DNA of 64,000 nucleotides from Parvibaculum sp041688015 (GTDB lineage: Bacteria; Pseudomonadota; Alphaproteobacteria; Parvibaculales; Parvibaculaceae): NCBI GenBank assembly GCA_041688015.1, contig JBDNIY010000004.1, forward strand, positions 62,001-126,000, in the 5' to 3' direction. The translations under genes were made by a program, and so were the position numbers. Below, piece by piece: positions 25,084 to 33,504 of the stretch; position 1 is the stretch's first letter, and every line of letters starts with the position of its first letter. The notes beneath the pieces were generated by a model. The model searched no databases. It was given only the letters and a program-made list of their open reading frames with translations, and had not been told where the DNA came from.

Positions 25084-25896
25084 TTACCCTGGCAGTTTCA
25101 GGGTGCTGACACGCGCGAAAAGCGCCTCATACATCTCTGGTCCGGCCGCCAGCAAGCTGCGGTGGTGTGGAATCTCCCGGTTATAGACAAGGGTCTTGCC
25201 ATCGTGGCTCGTCAAGCGCCCGCCCGCTTCATGCAAAATAAGATCGGCTGCCGCCAGATCCCAGTCATTTTTGGTGTTGAGTGCCAGTGCCGCATCGGCT
25301 TGACCGCAGGCCACAAGGGCTATGCGATAGGCCACCGAATTGCGCTCAATGATTTCCATGGCGGGCCAAGGCTCAGGCCATGCCGGATGCTTGAACATGG
25401 GGGCGTAAGCCGCCATGCGCGATCCCTCGATCTCGGCGCGGTGGCCAACAAGGGTCGTCTTGCCGTTCAGCAAAGCGCCACGCTCGACTTCGGCCTCAAA
25501 GAACTCGTCGCTCGCCGGGTTGAACAGGGCCGCAAGCACGGGGCGGCTTGCTTCGACCAGTGCCACCGAAATCGTGAAATGCGGCTTGCCCTTAGCAAAA
25601 GCGCGTGAGCCGTCAATCGGATCAACCACCCACAGACGCTCACGCGTCAGGCGGATTGCGTCGTCTTCGTTTTCTTCTGAAAGCCAACCATAGGCAGGCC
25701 GCGTCGCCGCCAGTGATTTATGCAGATAGTCGTTCACCGCAATATCGGCTTCTGTGACGATACTGTCGCCATCCTTCATCCAGGTTTTGAGCTTTGTTTG
25801 ATAAAAGCTCATGGCGATGGCGCCCGCCTCGCGCACGGCGGCATTGAGCAGGTGGCGATCCTCAGTGCGACTGGGCAGCGCGTTAGAGTCCGGCAA
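25084..25896 (-). CDS. Inositol monophosphatase-family phosphatase (CysQ-like)
   Basis: A 270-residue metal-dependent phosphatase. The family motif 1 is DPIDGSRAF (residue 92 region). Upstream is the glutamate-bearing SEENEDD, and the C-terminal motif is WDLAAADLILHEAGG. Candidates are 3'(2'),5'-bisphosphate nucleotidase (CysQ), which clears PAP during sulfate assimilation, or inositol/histidinol phosphatase. Sequence alone does not decide; the lack of sulfur genes nearby leaves it open. The frame begins with a TTG at 25896 that overlaps the pmbA stop region by 14 bp, implying coupled translation; no better start is visible before residue 29. Confidence 0.85.
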   Translation of the reverse strand: MPDSNALPSRTEDRHLLNAAVREAGAIAMSFYQTKLKTWMKDGDSIVTEADIAVNDYLHKSLAATRPAYGWLSEENEDDAIRLTRERLWVVDPIDGSRAFAKGKPHFTISVALVEASRPVLAALFNPASDEFFEAEVERGALLNGKTTLVGHRAEIEGSRMAAYAPMFKHPAWPEPWPAMEIIERNSVAYRIALVACGQADAALALNTKNDWDLAAADLILHEAGGRLTSHDGKTLVYNREIPHHRSLLAAGPEMYEALFARVSTLKLPG

Positions 25897-27250
25897 TGGT
25901 CATGCCTTCAACACGCAGCGTGGGGGCATTGGTGCCATTACGGAAAACGAGATCATTGGCGGGGGTGAGATGAAGGAACATCTCTTTCAGATTGCCCGCC
26001 AGCGTGATCTCGCTCACGGGATAAGTGAGCTTGCCATTTTCAATCCAGAAGCCTGAGGCCCCACGGCTATAATCACCGGTCACGCCATTGACCCCCATGC
26101 CGATCAATTCAGTGACATAGAAGCCATCCGCAATATCGCCGATCAGGGCGTCAGGCGTGAGCGTGCCAGCGGCCATATAGAGGTTGGTCGTCGAAGGCGA
26201 GGGCGGCCCGCCCGTGCCGCGTGCGGCATGGCCGGTTGTGGTCAGACCGAGCTGGCGTGCTGACGAGGTATCAAGCAACCATGTCGTCAGCATCCCATCA
26301 TCAATGAGTTGCGTGCGCCGGTTCTTAACGCCTTCGCCGTCAAACGGTTTGGAGCGCAGCCCGCGCGTGCGGTGCGGATCGTCAACGATCTCGACGCCCT
26401 CAGAAAAAATACGCTTGCCCATCGAATGCTGCAGAAAACTCGTCTTGCGCGCGATGGCGCTGCCGGAAATGGCTCCGGCAAAATGACCGACCAGGCCCGC
26501 CGATACGCGCGGATCATAAACGACCGTGACCGATTGCGATTTGACCTTGCGCGGTGCAATGCGCCGCACCGCGCGCGTGCCCGCCGAGCGTCCGATGAGG
26601 GCGGCGGCCTCAAGGTCGGCCAGATGGCGCGACGCCGAATAATCATAGTCGCGCTCCATGCCGGTGCCTTTGCCCGCCAGCACTGAACACGACACCGAAA
26701 ACGAGGTGCCCGAATAGGCGCCCGAAAAACCTTCACTCGTCACAAGCGCAATGCCTGAACGCCCCCAGCTGGCACCAGCGCCGCCCGAATTGGTCACGCC
26801 GTCCACCGCTAAGGCGGCCTCTTCGGCGGTTGCCGCTGATTTTGCGAGATCCTCCGCGCTTGGCACATGGCTCGCATCGTCAATGTCGAGGTCTGGCAGA
26901 CCTGTGGCGAGCAAAGCCTGGTCGGCAAGGCCCGCATAGGGGTCTTCAGGGGCAATGCGCGCCATCGCCACGACGCGCTCGATCAAAGGCGCGAGCGAGC
27001 GTTCAGACAGATCAGTGGTCGAGACGGTTGCCTGCCGCTTGCCGATGAAGACGCGCAATCCAACGTCGCGGCCCTCAGCGCGTTCAACATCTTCCAGTTT
27101 GCCAAGCCGCCACGATACGCCCAGCGACTGGCCTTCGAGCACAATGGCTTCGGCGGCCTGCGCACCGGCTTTCATGGCGCGGCCGACCAGCATGGCCGCA
27201 TCATCAAGGACGCTTTGCGGGGCGGGCGATTGGGGGCTCGATTTGGACAT
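25883..27250 (-). CDS. pmbA: PmbA/TldE, metalloprotease complex subunit
   Basis: A 455-residue protein of the TldD/PmbA family. It lacks the HExxxH zinc motif, as expected for the TldE/PmbA partner. The C-terminus shows AARGTGGPPSPSTTNLYMAAG and VTGDYSRGASGFWIENG, typical of this subunit. With TldD it forms a heterodimeric protease that processes peptides such as microcin B17 and TOMM precursors and degrades unfolded small peptides. ATG at 27250 (MSKSSPQ) fits; the frame extends 54 bases upstream. tldD is 29 kb away at 56487-57932. First gene of the leftward run toward the lipid A genes. Confidence 0.93.
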   Translation of the reverse strand: MSKSSPQSPAPQSVLDDAAMLVGRAMKAGAQAAEAIVLEGQSLGVSWRLGKLEDVERAEGRDVGLRVFIGKRQATVSTTDLSERSLAPLIERVVAMARIAPEDPYAGLADQALLATGLPDLDIDDASHVPSAEDLAKSAATAEEAALAVDGVTNSGGAGASWGRSGIALVTSEGFSGAYSGTSFSVSCSVLAGKGTGMERDYDYSASRHLADLEAAALIGRSAGTRAVRRIAPRKVKSQSVTVVYDPRVSAGLVGHFAGAISGSAIARKTSFLQHSMGKRIFSEGVEIVDDPHRTRGLRSKPFDGEGVKNRRTQLIDDGMLTTWLLDTSSARQLGLTTTGHAARGTGGPPSPSTTNLYMAAGTLTPDALIGDIADGFYVTELIGMGVNGVTGDYSRGASGFWIENGKLTYPVSEITLAGNLKEMFLHLTPANDLVFRNGTNAPTLRVEGMTIAGL

Positions 27251-27399
27251 GCGTGCAAATGATCTTCTGGCGGGAGGAAGAGGAAAAGGGGCGGCGAAAC
27301 GCAAAACCCCAACCCTTTATACAGAGGCTGGGGTCAGGATGCGATACCACTGGTCGCTACTTGATAGGCGATGCGGAGATAAGCCCCAGCGATCAAGTC

Positions 27400-27801
27400 T
27401 CAGAGCAGCGCGTAATAGAGGCACCCGATGGCCGCGACCAATTGCGCGCCCCATGTCAGAACTGTGCCAATAGTGCGCGGCGGTGTTGATTTGCCCGCCG
27501 CCGTGGTCAGGCCAATGGCATGTAGAATGCGGCCAATGGTGAGCAGCAGGCCCACAGCATGAATGACATAGATCGAGCCGGACAACAGATGCAGCGCCAC
27601 CAGACCGACCAGAACGATCGGTGTATACTCGGCATTGGTGACATGGGCGCGGCTGGCGTTATAGAGGCCTGCGTCCTCGCCCGTGCCCGTCATCAAATGG
27701 GAGCGCAAACGCCCTGCCGACACGCGATAGGCTAAAAATAGATTGATCAGTAAATTAAGGCCGACGTAAACGCCGATGATTTCGAGCGAATAGCTCAGCA
27801 T
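27400..27801 (-). CDS. MAPEG-family membrane protein
   Basis: A 133-residue membrane protein with four predicted helices. The RVSAGRLRSHLMTGTGEDAG segment followed by RAHVTNAEYTPIVLVGLVALHL matches the MAPEG family (membrane-associated proteins in eicosanoid and glutathione metabolism). Bacterial members are often glutathione transferases or peroxidases in the inner membrane; the substrate is unknown. It is 150 bp after pmbA's start on the same strand, not obviously in its operon, and diverges from the cytochrome b561-like gene. Confidence 0.85.
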   Translation of the reverse strand: MLSYSLEIIGVYVGLNLLINLFLAYRVSAGRLRSHLMTGTGEDAGLYNASRAHVTNAEYTPIVLVGLVALHLLSGSIYVIHAVGLLLTIGRILHAIGLTTAAGKSTPPRTIGTVLTWGAQLVAAIGCLYYALL

Positions 27802-27913
27802 GAGGCCCTCCCTTTGGGATCGCGCTTGCAGACCGCGCGCCTGAGTTGCCTCTTAAGGGCTGCCCAGCGAAACCTGCAATGACGTGATTCGTTACTTGCA
27901 GCAAAAAACTACC

Positions 27914-28564
27914 ATGATGCGCCACGCTTTGACATGGTATGTCACCGCCATTGTGGTGACTTTGGCCGGCAGACATTGGCGCGACAGGCACAATGCGCCT
28001 GCTGCTCCCCGTTCAGGCGCGCTACGGGCTTGTCGGTATGGCGTTCCATTGGGGGTGGCGCTGCTCTTTGCCGCTCAGGTCGCCATTGGCATAACGATGA
28101 CGAGCCTCGCCCTCACAGACCCGCGCGTCTTTGCACTCTATCAGGCGCATAAATCTATTGGCGCAACGATTTTTGTGCTTGTCGTGCTGCGTCTTGTCTG
28201 GCGCCTATCGGGCAGGGGGCCGGACCTACTAGATATGCCACGCTGGCAACGCATTGCCGCAAGAACGACACATGCCGCGCTTTATGCTGCCCTTCTTGTT
28301 ATGCCGCTGCTCGGCTGGGTTGTCGTCTCCGCTTCTCCTTATGGTATCCCCACCGTGCTTTACGGCTTTGTCGAGTTGCCTCATCTCGCCTTTATTGTTG
28401 TGAGCCCCCATAAACAAATGCTTGGCTCTGTGGCCTCATGGGCTCATTGGATATTGGCTTGGGCGGTGTCCGTTGCCGTCATTGGGCATATTGCAGCGGC
28501 GTTGAGGCATCATTTTATTGTCAAAGATGATGTGCTGAAGCGCATGCTGCCGCCGCGCCTATAA
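27914..28564 (+). CDS. Cytochrome b561-family membrane protein, possibly lacking one heme ligand
   Basis: A 216-residue polytopic protein. The helix-2 motif AHKSIGATIF, helix-3 HAALYAALL and C-terminal GHIAAALRHHF all match b561-family diheme cytochromes, which pass electrons across the inner membrane. In helix 1, where the family has an HW dipeptide, this protein reads RYGVPLGVALLFAAQ with no histidine. Either one heme is absent or differently ligated, or the N-terminus carries compensating frameshifts. The ATG at 27914 is chosen; a GTG at 27884 would also work. It precedes two YceI genes, a common pairing. Confidence 0.8.
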   Translation: MMRHALTWYVTAIVVTLAGRHWRDRHNAPAAPRSGALRACRYGVPLGVALLFAAQVAIGITMTSLALTDPRVFALYQAHKSIGATIFVLVVLRLVWRLSGRGPDLLDMPRWQRIAARTTHAALYAALLVMPLLGWVVVSASPYGIPTVLYGFVELPHLAFIVVSPHKQMLGSVASWAHWILAWAVSVAVIGHIAAALRHHFIVKDDVLKRMLPPRL

Positions 28565-28586
28565 TTTTTTTGTTGGGACCATCTGC

Positions 28587-29162
28587 ATGAGCCGATTTTC
28601 TTTCGCCCTCCCATTGTCGATGACACTGCTGCTCATTTCACTGGCCTCTCCGGCCTTGGCTTTTACCGAGTGGAAGGCTGTGCCCGACCCCCATGCGATC
28701 ACATGGACGGGCACGCAAGGGGCCAATGCCGTTAGCGGCGGTTGCACAGATTTCAACGCGGACATTGTGTTCGATCCGGCAGACCTTGCGACCGCGTCGG
28801 TGATTGTACGCATCGACACCTCAACCTGCCGCACGGGTGACGCGCAAAAGGACGCCTATCTGCCGCAAGATGTTTGGTTTGATGTTGCAGGCTTTCCCCG
28901 CGCTATCTTCGAAGCGCGCCATTTTGAGCATGTCTCGGGTGATGATTACATTGCCAATGGTACATTGAGCCTCAAAGGCATCACCAAGCCTGTGTCGCTG
29001 CCTTTCACCTTGACCATCTCTGGCGACACAGCACATGTCGTTGGCACGACAACACTCCAGCGCCTCGTCTTTGGCATTGGCGAAGGCTCACAGCTCTCTG
29101 CGCCAACGGTTGCTGGCCCTGATGTCATCGTCAAAATTGATTTGAAAGCGACCCGAGAATGA
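28587..29162 (+). CDS. YceI-family periplasmic protein
   Basis: A 191-residue protein with a signal peptide (SFALPLSMTLLLISLASPALA, cut before FTEW). The lipocalin-like YceI domain follows. Conserved segments are HAITWTGTQGAN, GFPRAIFEARHF, NGTLSLKGITKPVSLPFTL and RLVFGIGEG. YceI proteins bind isoprenoid quinones or similar lipids in the periplasm. Two cysteines (GGCTDF, STCRTG) might form a disulfide. It is preceded by a b561-type cytochrome and overlaps the next YceI gene by 4 bp (ATGA), giving a three-gene redox module. Confidence 0.92.
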   Translation: MSRFSFALPLSMTLLLISLASPALAFTEWKAVPDPHAITWTGTQGANAVSGGCTDFNADIVFDPADLATASVIVRIDTSTCRTGDAQKDAYLPQDVWFDVAGFPRAIFEARHFEHVSGDDYIANGTLSLKGITKPVSLPFTLTISGDTAHVVGTTTLQRLVFGIGEGSQLSAPTVAGPDVIVKIDLKATRE

Positions 29163-29788
29163 AGGCGCTTCGGCCAACTGTTGTTGTCTTGGCGGCCATG
29201 ACAGCGCTGTCTGGCTGCACGGCCATCAATGTTGTGACCCATCGTGTCAGCACCGATCTCGTCAAGGTTGTGGGCGGCACCTACCAGCTTGATCCGCATC
29301 ACTGGAGCCTGCTGTTCGATGTCGATCATCTCGGCTATTCGCGCTTCGTGATGCGTTTTGATAAAATGGACGCCTCGCTCGATGTGGATGCCGCTGAGAT
29401 CGAAAAGAGCCGCGCGCATATCACCATTGACGCCACCAGCGTCAACACCAATGACGCTGATCTTGACCGCATCGTCGCTGGGCCTGAGATGTTCGATGCC
29501 GCGCGCTATCCCACCATCACCTTTGAGAGCACCGCGCTCATCGCCACGGGCGAGACGACCGGCAAACTGGTTGGCAACCTCACCCTGCATGGTCAGAGCC
29601 ACCCTGTTACGCTCACCGTCACCTTCAATGGCGGCGCGCCCGACCCATTGACCGGCCAGAACACGCTCGGCTTTTCGGCCGATGGGTATTTTGATCGCAG
29701 TCAATGGGGGCTTTCAGCCTGGTGGCCTGCCGTCGGCAACGATGTTCATGTCGCCGTTCAGGCAGAATTTGTGCAACTGCACAATTAA
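29159..29788 (+). CDS. YceI-family lipoprotein
   Basis: A 209-residue second YceI protein. The N-terminus has a lipoprotein signal with lipobox LSGC (cysteine near residue 20). The domain motifs include YQLDPHHWSLLFDVDHLGYSR, ARYPTITFESTA, GNLTLHGQSHPVTLTVTFN and DGYFDRSQWGLSAWWPAVG. The latter resembles the canonical quinone-binding YceI pattern more closely than the preceding paralogue. It is probably anchored to a membrane, whereas its neighbour is soluble, suggesting they shuttle a lipid between sites. Coupled to the upstream gene by a 4-bp overlap. Confidence 0.92.
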   Translation: MKALRPTVVVLAAMTALSGCTAINVVTHRVSTDLVKVVGGTYQLDPHHWSLLFDVDHLGYSRFVMRFDKMDASLDVDAAEIEKSRAHITIDATSVNTNDADLDRIVAGPEMFDAARYPTITFESTALIATGETTGKLVGNLTLHGQSHPVTLTVTFNGGAPDPLTGQNTLGFSADGYFDRSQWGLSAWWPAVGNDVHVAVQAEFVQLHN

Positions 29789-29853
29789 TGGCGGCTGCAA
29801 TTAATGGCGGCTGCAATTTTTTTGGAACGGCGGTCGCAATCATTTGAATTTCG

Positions 29854-29982
29854 GCAGCGGGGGAGTTGAAACTGGCTTTCACCTTCTCCATGTCTCCTCA
29901 GTGGGAGGAGGTCCGGGCCCCTCTGGCGATGGAGGCGTCCATCGCGATGTCGGACCTGAAAATGCATAGGCGCAACCGCGGC
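29854..29982 (+). promoter_or_regulatory. Probable yybP-ykoY (Mn2+) riboswitch upstream of terC
   Basis: GCAGCGG (29854-29860) can pair with CCGCGGC (29976-29982), closing the element. Just inside are GGGAGTTG on the 5' side, close to the family's GGGGAGUAG, and GCGCAA on the 3' side. A long internal arm is made by GGTCCG...CGGACC with an inner GCGATGGA-GGCG-TCCATCGC hairpin, followed by CTGAAAATG. Architecture and position before a TerC gene, a known regulon member of this Mn2+ riboswitch, support the call. The sequence match is not perfect and no covariance search was run. It ends 20 bases before the terC ATG. Confidence 0.6.
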
Positions 29983-30002
29983 GCAGATGAAATAGGTTCG
30001 TC

Positions 30003-30953
30003 ATGGAATTCGTTGGCACCCCGGTTTGGGCATGGGGGGCTTTTTTTACCATCGTCATTGCTTTGCTGGCGTTCGATCTTGGTGTGCTGAACAAGCGCGA
30101 CCATGAGATAGGCGTGCGTGAAAGCATGATCCTGTCCGCCTTCTATGTCGCCGCCGCCTGCCTCTTCGGCCTCGGCGTCGGCCAGTTTCTCGGACATGAA
30201 AAAGCATTGGAATTTTTTACCGGCTATGCCGTCGAAGAATCCCTTTCCCTCGATAACGTCTTCGTCATGTCTCTCATCTTCACGGCCTTTGCGGTGCCGC
30301 GCGTCTATCAGCATCGTGTCCTTTTCTGGGGCATCGTTGGCGTGATTGTCATGCGTGGCTTGATGATCGGCATCGGTGCCGTCCTCATCGCCAAGTTCCA
30401 TTGGATACTTTATCTGTTTGGCGCGTTCTTGATTATCACGGGCATCAGGATGCTCTATGCTAAAGAGTACGACACCTCGATCAAATGCCATCCCATGGTG
30501 CTTTTTCTCCAGCGCCATATACGCCTCACGCAGGAGTTTCACGGGCATCATTTCACGGTCCGTCAAATCGATCCTAAAACGGGCCGCAAGGCGCTTTATG
30601 CCACGCCATTGCTGCTCGCTCTCGTCGTCATCGAATTTGCTGACCTCGTCTTTGCCTTCGATAGCGTCCCGGCGGTCTTTGCCATCACCCAAGACCCGTT
30701 CATCGTTTATACCAGCAACATCTTCGCTATCCTCGGCCTGCGCGCGCTCTATTTTGCGCTGGCCGCCTGCGTTCACCGCTTCGCCTATCTCAAATATGCG
30801 CTGGCTGCTGTGCTGATCTTCATTGGCGGCAAGATTTTCTATGCCGAATTTGTTGGTAACGTGCAGGCCTATGTCTCACTCAGCGTGACCTTTGGTCTGC
30901 TGATTGCTGGCGTGTTGGTGTCGCTGATAAAGACGAGGAAGCAGGCGTCATAG
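30003..30953 (+). CDS. TerC-family membrane protein (Alx/MeeF type, probable Mn2+ exporter)
   Basis: A 316-residue inner-membrane protein with about nine helices. The family's metal-binding acidic motifs are both present: ESLSLDNVFVM near residue 78 and VIEFADLVFAFDSVPA near residue 210. It has the Alx length. TerC proteins of this type export manganese, protect metalated exoenzymes, or are linked to tellurite resistance. A probable Mn2+ riboswitch in the leader points to the manganese role. The 3' end overlaps the convergent BTLCP gene by 74 bp. Confidence 0.93.
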   Translation: MEFVGTPVWAWGAFFTIVIALLAFDLGVLNKRDHEIGVRESMILSAFYVAAACLFGLGVGQFLGHEKALEFFTGYAVEESLSLDNVFVMSLIFTAFAVPRVYQHRVLFWGIVGVIVMRGLMIGIGAVLIAKFHWILYLFGAFLIITGIRMLYAKEYDTSIKCHPMVLFLQRHIRLTQEFHGHHFTVRQIDPKTGRKALYATPLLLALVVIEFADLVFAFDSVPAVFAITQDPFIVYTSNIFAILGLRALYFALAACVHRFAYLKYALAAVLIFIGGKIFYAEFVGNVQAYVSLSVTFGLLIAGVLVSLIKTRKQAS

Positions 30954-31689
30954 GGCTTTGTGCTGTTGCGCTGCGCAAACCCATCTCGTTCAGCGATGCC
31001 ACCACCGTGTTGTCTGCCGGGTGGTAGGGTGCGCGCCTGCCAACCGGCGGAAACACAGGCCGGGGCGTGGCGGCAAATTTTGAGGCATCGGCGTTGACCC
31101 AGATATAGGGCCGCTCGCGCGATTGCCGCGCCCGCCAATGATAGGGCACAGCCGACCAAAGCCGGATCGAACGGCTTTGATTGTCGAGCACAAAGTCCCC
31201 CAGATCCGTCACTACCGTCAGCAACGCATGGCCCTGACCGTTCGCTTCGGCTGTGGTGATGAGCAATGTTTCGGCGGGCCAACCCAACGCCAGTAGGCGC
31301 CGTCGCTTCTCAAGCGTGATGTCTTCGCAGTCGCCGCCGCGCGTGGTGGCATAAGTCCAATGCTCGCCAATCCCATAATTGTCTTCGTCGCTGACTTCGG
31401 GCAGCGCGTTCACGGCCGCATTCACCGCCGCCAACTCGTTCCATCGCGTCGGCGTCAACGTCATGCGCAAAGGCGCATCCGTTCCTCCCTCGCAATCCAG
31501 CGGATGATGAACACAAAAATCGATATAGCCGAACGGTGGTAAAACCTGCTGCGCCGTCGGCATCGCATCCAACCTGATGGGCGGTGGCGGCAGGTTTTTC
31601 AACGTCGGGAATTTTCCACTCACACAACCGCCAGCCATCAACATGAGCGTCAGGCCGACACTCCAACGCACAACACATCGCGCAACCAA
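30880..31689 (-). CDS. Bacterial transglutaminase-like cysteine protease (BTLCP/LapG-like) lipoprotein
   Basis: A 269-residue protein with a lipoprotein-type signal (LTLMLMAGGC). The transglutaminase-like catalytic triad is visible: Cys in TTRGGDCEDITLEKR near residue 120, His in GQGHALLTV and Asp in FVLDNQSR. Pfam BTLCP includes LapG, which cleaves the LapA biofilm adhesin under c-di-GMP control. No LapD or large adhesin gene is near, so the substrate is unknown. The start is a TTG at 31689 or a GTG at 31671; no ATG is suitable. The C-terminal 25 residues overlap terC on the other strand and look low-complexity. Confidence 0.88.
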   Translation of the reverse strand: MVARCVVRWSVGLTLMLMAGGCVSGKFPTLKNLPPPPIRLDAMPTAQQVLPPFGYIDFCVHHPLDCEGGTDAPLRMTLTPTRWNELAAVNAAVNALPEVSDEDNYGIGEHWTYATTRGGDCEDITLEKRRRLLALGWPAETLLITTAEANGQGHALLTVVTDLGDFVLDNQSRSIRLWSAVPYHWRARQSRERPYIWVNADASKFAATPRPVFPPVGRRAPYHPADNTVVASLNEMGLRSATAQSPMTPASSSLSATPTRQQSADQRSR

Positions 31690-31780
31690 CTTGCACCTCG
31701 CCTCGCAAAGCGCCCAATGTCAGGGTCGGTGCAAGAGGTGAGGGTAGTTTTAATTTAGGCGGGGATAGGTCCGGTACGGA

Positions 31781-33307
31781 TCATTTCCAGATCGGCTTGC
31801 CTGTGCCCGGCAGACCGAGCTTCGACCATTTCTTCGTCACCGCATCAATGACATCCTTATCCATGCGGATTTCGCGGCCCCATTCGCGCTTCGTCTCCGG
31901 CACCCATTTGTTGGTGGCGTCGAGACCGATCTTGCCGCCAAGGCCGCTTTCAGGTGAGGCAAAGTCGAGATAGTCGATGGGCGTGTTTTCGATTAGCGTC
32001 ACATCGCGCACCGGGTCCATGCGCGTCGAGATCGCCCACATCACATCTTTCCAGTCGCGCGCATTGATATCGTCGTCCACCACGATCAGCCATTTTGTGT
32101 ACATGAACTGGCGCAGATATGACCATGCGCCCATCATCACGCGCTTGGCATGACCGGGGTAGGCCTTCTTCATTGAAATGACAGCGATGCGATAAGAGCA
32201 GCCTTCGGGCGGCAACCAGAAGTCGATGATCTCGGGAAACTGTTGCTGCAGTAGCGGAATAAAAACTTCGTTCAGCGCCTCGCCCAGCACTGAAGGTTCA
32301 TCCGGCGGGCGGCCTGTGAAGGTCGAAAGATAAATCGGTTTCTTGCGCATGGTGATGGCGCTCACCGTGAACACCGGAAATTTCTCAACCGAATTATAAT
32401 AGCCCGTGTGATCGCCATAAGGGCCTTCGTCGGCATAGTCATCAAGCGACACATGCCCCTCAATCACGATTTCGGCTTGCGCGGGCACTTTTAGCGGCAC
32501 GGTTTTGCAATCGACAAGCTCGACCTTTTCGCCGCGCAACAGCCCTGCAAATTGATACTCCGACAGCGTGTCGGGCACCGGCGTCACGGCGGCCAGGATC
32601 GTGCCGGGGTCGGCCCCCAATACACAAGCCACCGGCAACGGCTCAGACTTCTCGCCCTTCCAGCGCTGGTGATGTTGTGCACCACCGCGGTGCGCCAGCC
32701 ACCGCATGATGGTTTTATTTTTGCTTAAGACCTGCATCCGATAGATGCCGAGATTGAAATTATCTTCCCGTGCCGTTGATGGGCCTTTGGTCACGACCAG
32801 CGGCCATGTGATCAGCGGCGCAGGCTCGTCCGGCCAACAGGTCTGGATCGGCAGCGCACCCAGATCAATGTCATCGCCCGTCAACACCACTTCCTGACAA
32901 GGCGCAGACGCCACCGTCTTGGGTTTCATCGTCATCACGGTTTTCAGCAGTGGCAACATGGAAAAGGCTTCGCGAAAGCCGCCCGGCGGTTCGGGCTGGC
33001 GCAGAAAGGCGAGCATCTCGCCGACCTCGCGCATGTCCTTGGCGCTACGTCTTTCCACCCCGCCCATCGTGACGCCTAGCGCTACGCGCTCCACGGTGCC
33101 AAACAGATTGACCAGCACCGGCATGGAGGATGGCGTGCCGTCGGCCTTCATGACGTTTTCAAAAATTACGGCAGGCCCTTGTTCGGCCAGCAACCGCGTC
33201 TGGATTTCGGTCAGTTCCAGCACAGACGATACAGGCTCACTGACGCGCAGAAGTTCGCCTTCGCCTTCAAGCTTGTCGAGGAAGTCGCGCAGCGAATTAT
33301 AGGACAA
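31781..33307 (-). CDS. ubiD: UbiD-family decarboxylase
   Basis: A 508-residue prenylated-FMN-dependent decarboxylase. Family hallmarks are the N-terminal YNSLRDFLDKLEGEGELLRV, the IYRMQVLSKNKTIMRW stretch and PLKVPAQAEIVIEGHV with its catalytic glutamate. Further on is PYGDHTGYYNSVEKFPVF. Length and the LLAEQGPAVIFENV segment match 3-octaprenyl-4-hydroxybenzoate decarboxylase of ubiquinone synthesis, which agrees with ubiA at 50606 in the window. The prenyltransferase UbiX is not present here. Translation starts with a TTG at 33307 behind GAGG; no in-frame ATG is closer. Confidence 0.93.
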   Translation of the reverse strand: MSYNSLRDFLDKLEGEGELLRVSEPVSSVLELTEIQTRLLAEQGPAVIFENVMKADGTPSSMPVLVNLFGTVERVALGVTMGGVERRSAKDMREVGEMLAFLRQPEPPGGFREAFSMLPLLKTVMTMKPKTVASAPCQEVVLTGDDIDLGALPIQTCWPDEPAPLITWPLVVTKGPSTAREDNFNLGIYRMQVLSKNKTIMRWLAHRGGAQHHQRWKGEKSEPLPVACVLGADPGTILAAVTPVPDTLSEYQFAGLLRGEKVELVDCKTVPLKVPAQAEIVIEGHVSLDDYADEGPYGDHTGYYNSVEKFPVFTVSAITMRKKPIYLSTFTGRPPDEPSVLGEALNEVFIPLLQQQFPEIIDFWLPPEGCSYRIAVISMKKAYPGHAKRVMMGAWSYLRQFMYTKWLIVVDDDINARDWKDVMWAISTRMDPVRDVTLIENTPIDYLDFASPESGLGGKIGLDATNKWVPETKREWGREIRMDKDVIDAVTKKWSKLGLPGTGKPIWK

Positions 33308-33425
33308 GGGAGCCTCATCAAAATCATGGTCGGGTCAAGGATGGCACGAGAATGCAGGAAAGCCCTGCGCTTGCCAAATCTTAGCGCGCTTTCGGCGGGG
33401 CGCTAAGGTTGCATTAACCCTATAT

Positions 33426-33446
33426 GTCGGATTCCGTTAATCCGAC
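33426..33446. promoter_or_regulatory. Perfect inverted repeat upstream of DUF6101
   Basis: GTCGGATT and AATCCGAC flank CCGTT, about 60 bp before the DUF6101 ATG. It could be an operator or a leader hairpin. The rest of the 197-base gap after ubiD holds nothing I recognise. Confidence 0.35.
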
Positions 33447-33504
33447 GCAAACCTTAAGTGCATAGGCTTGGTCCCAGTGAGTTTTGTTTTGAGTTGGGGA
33501 CATC

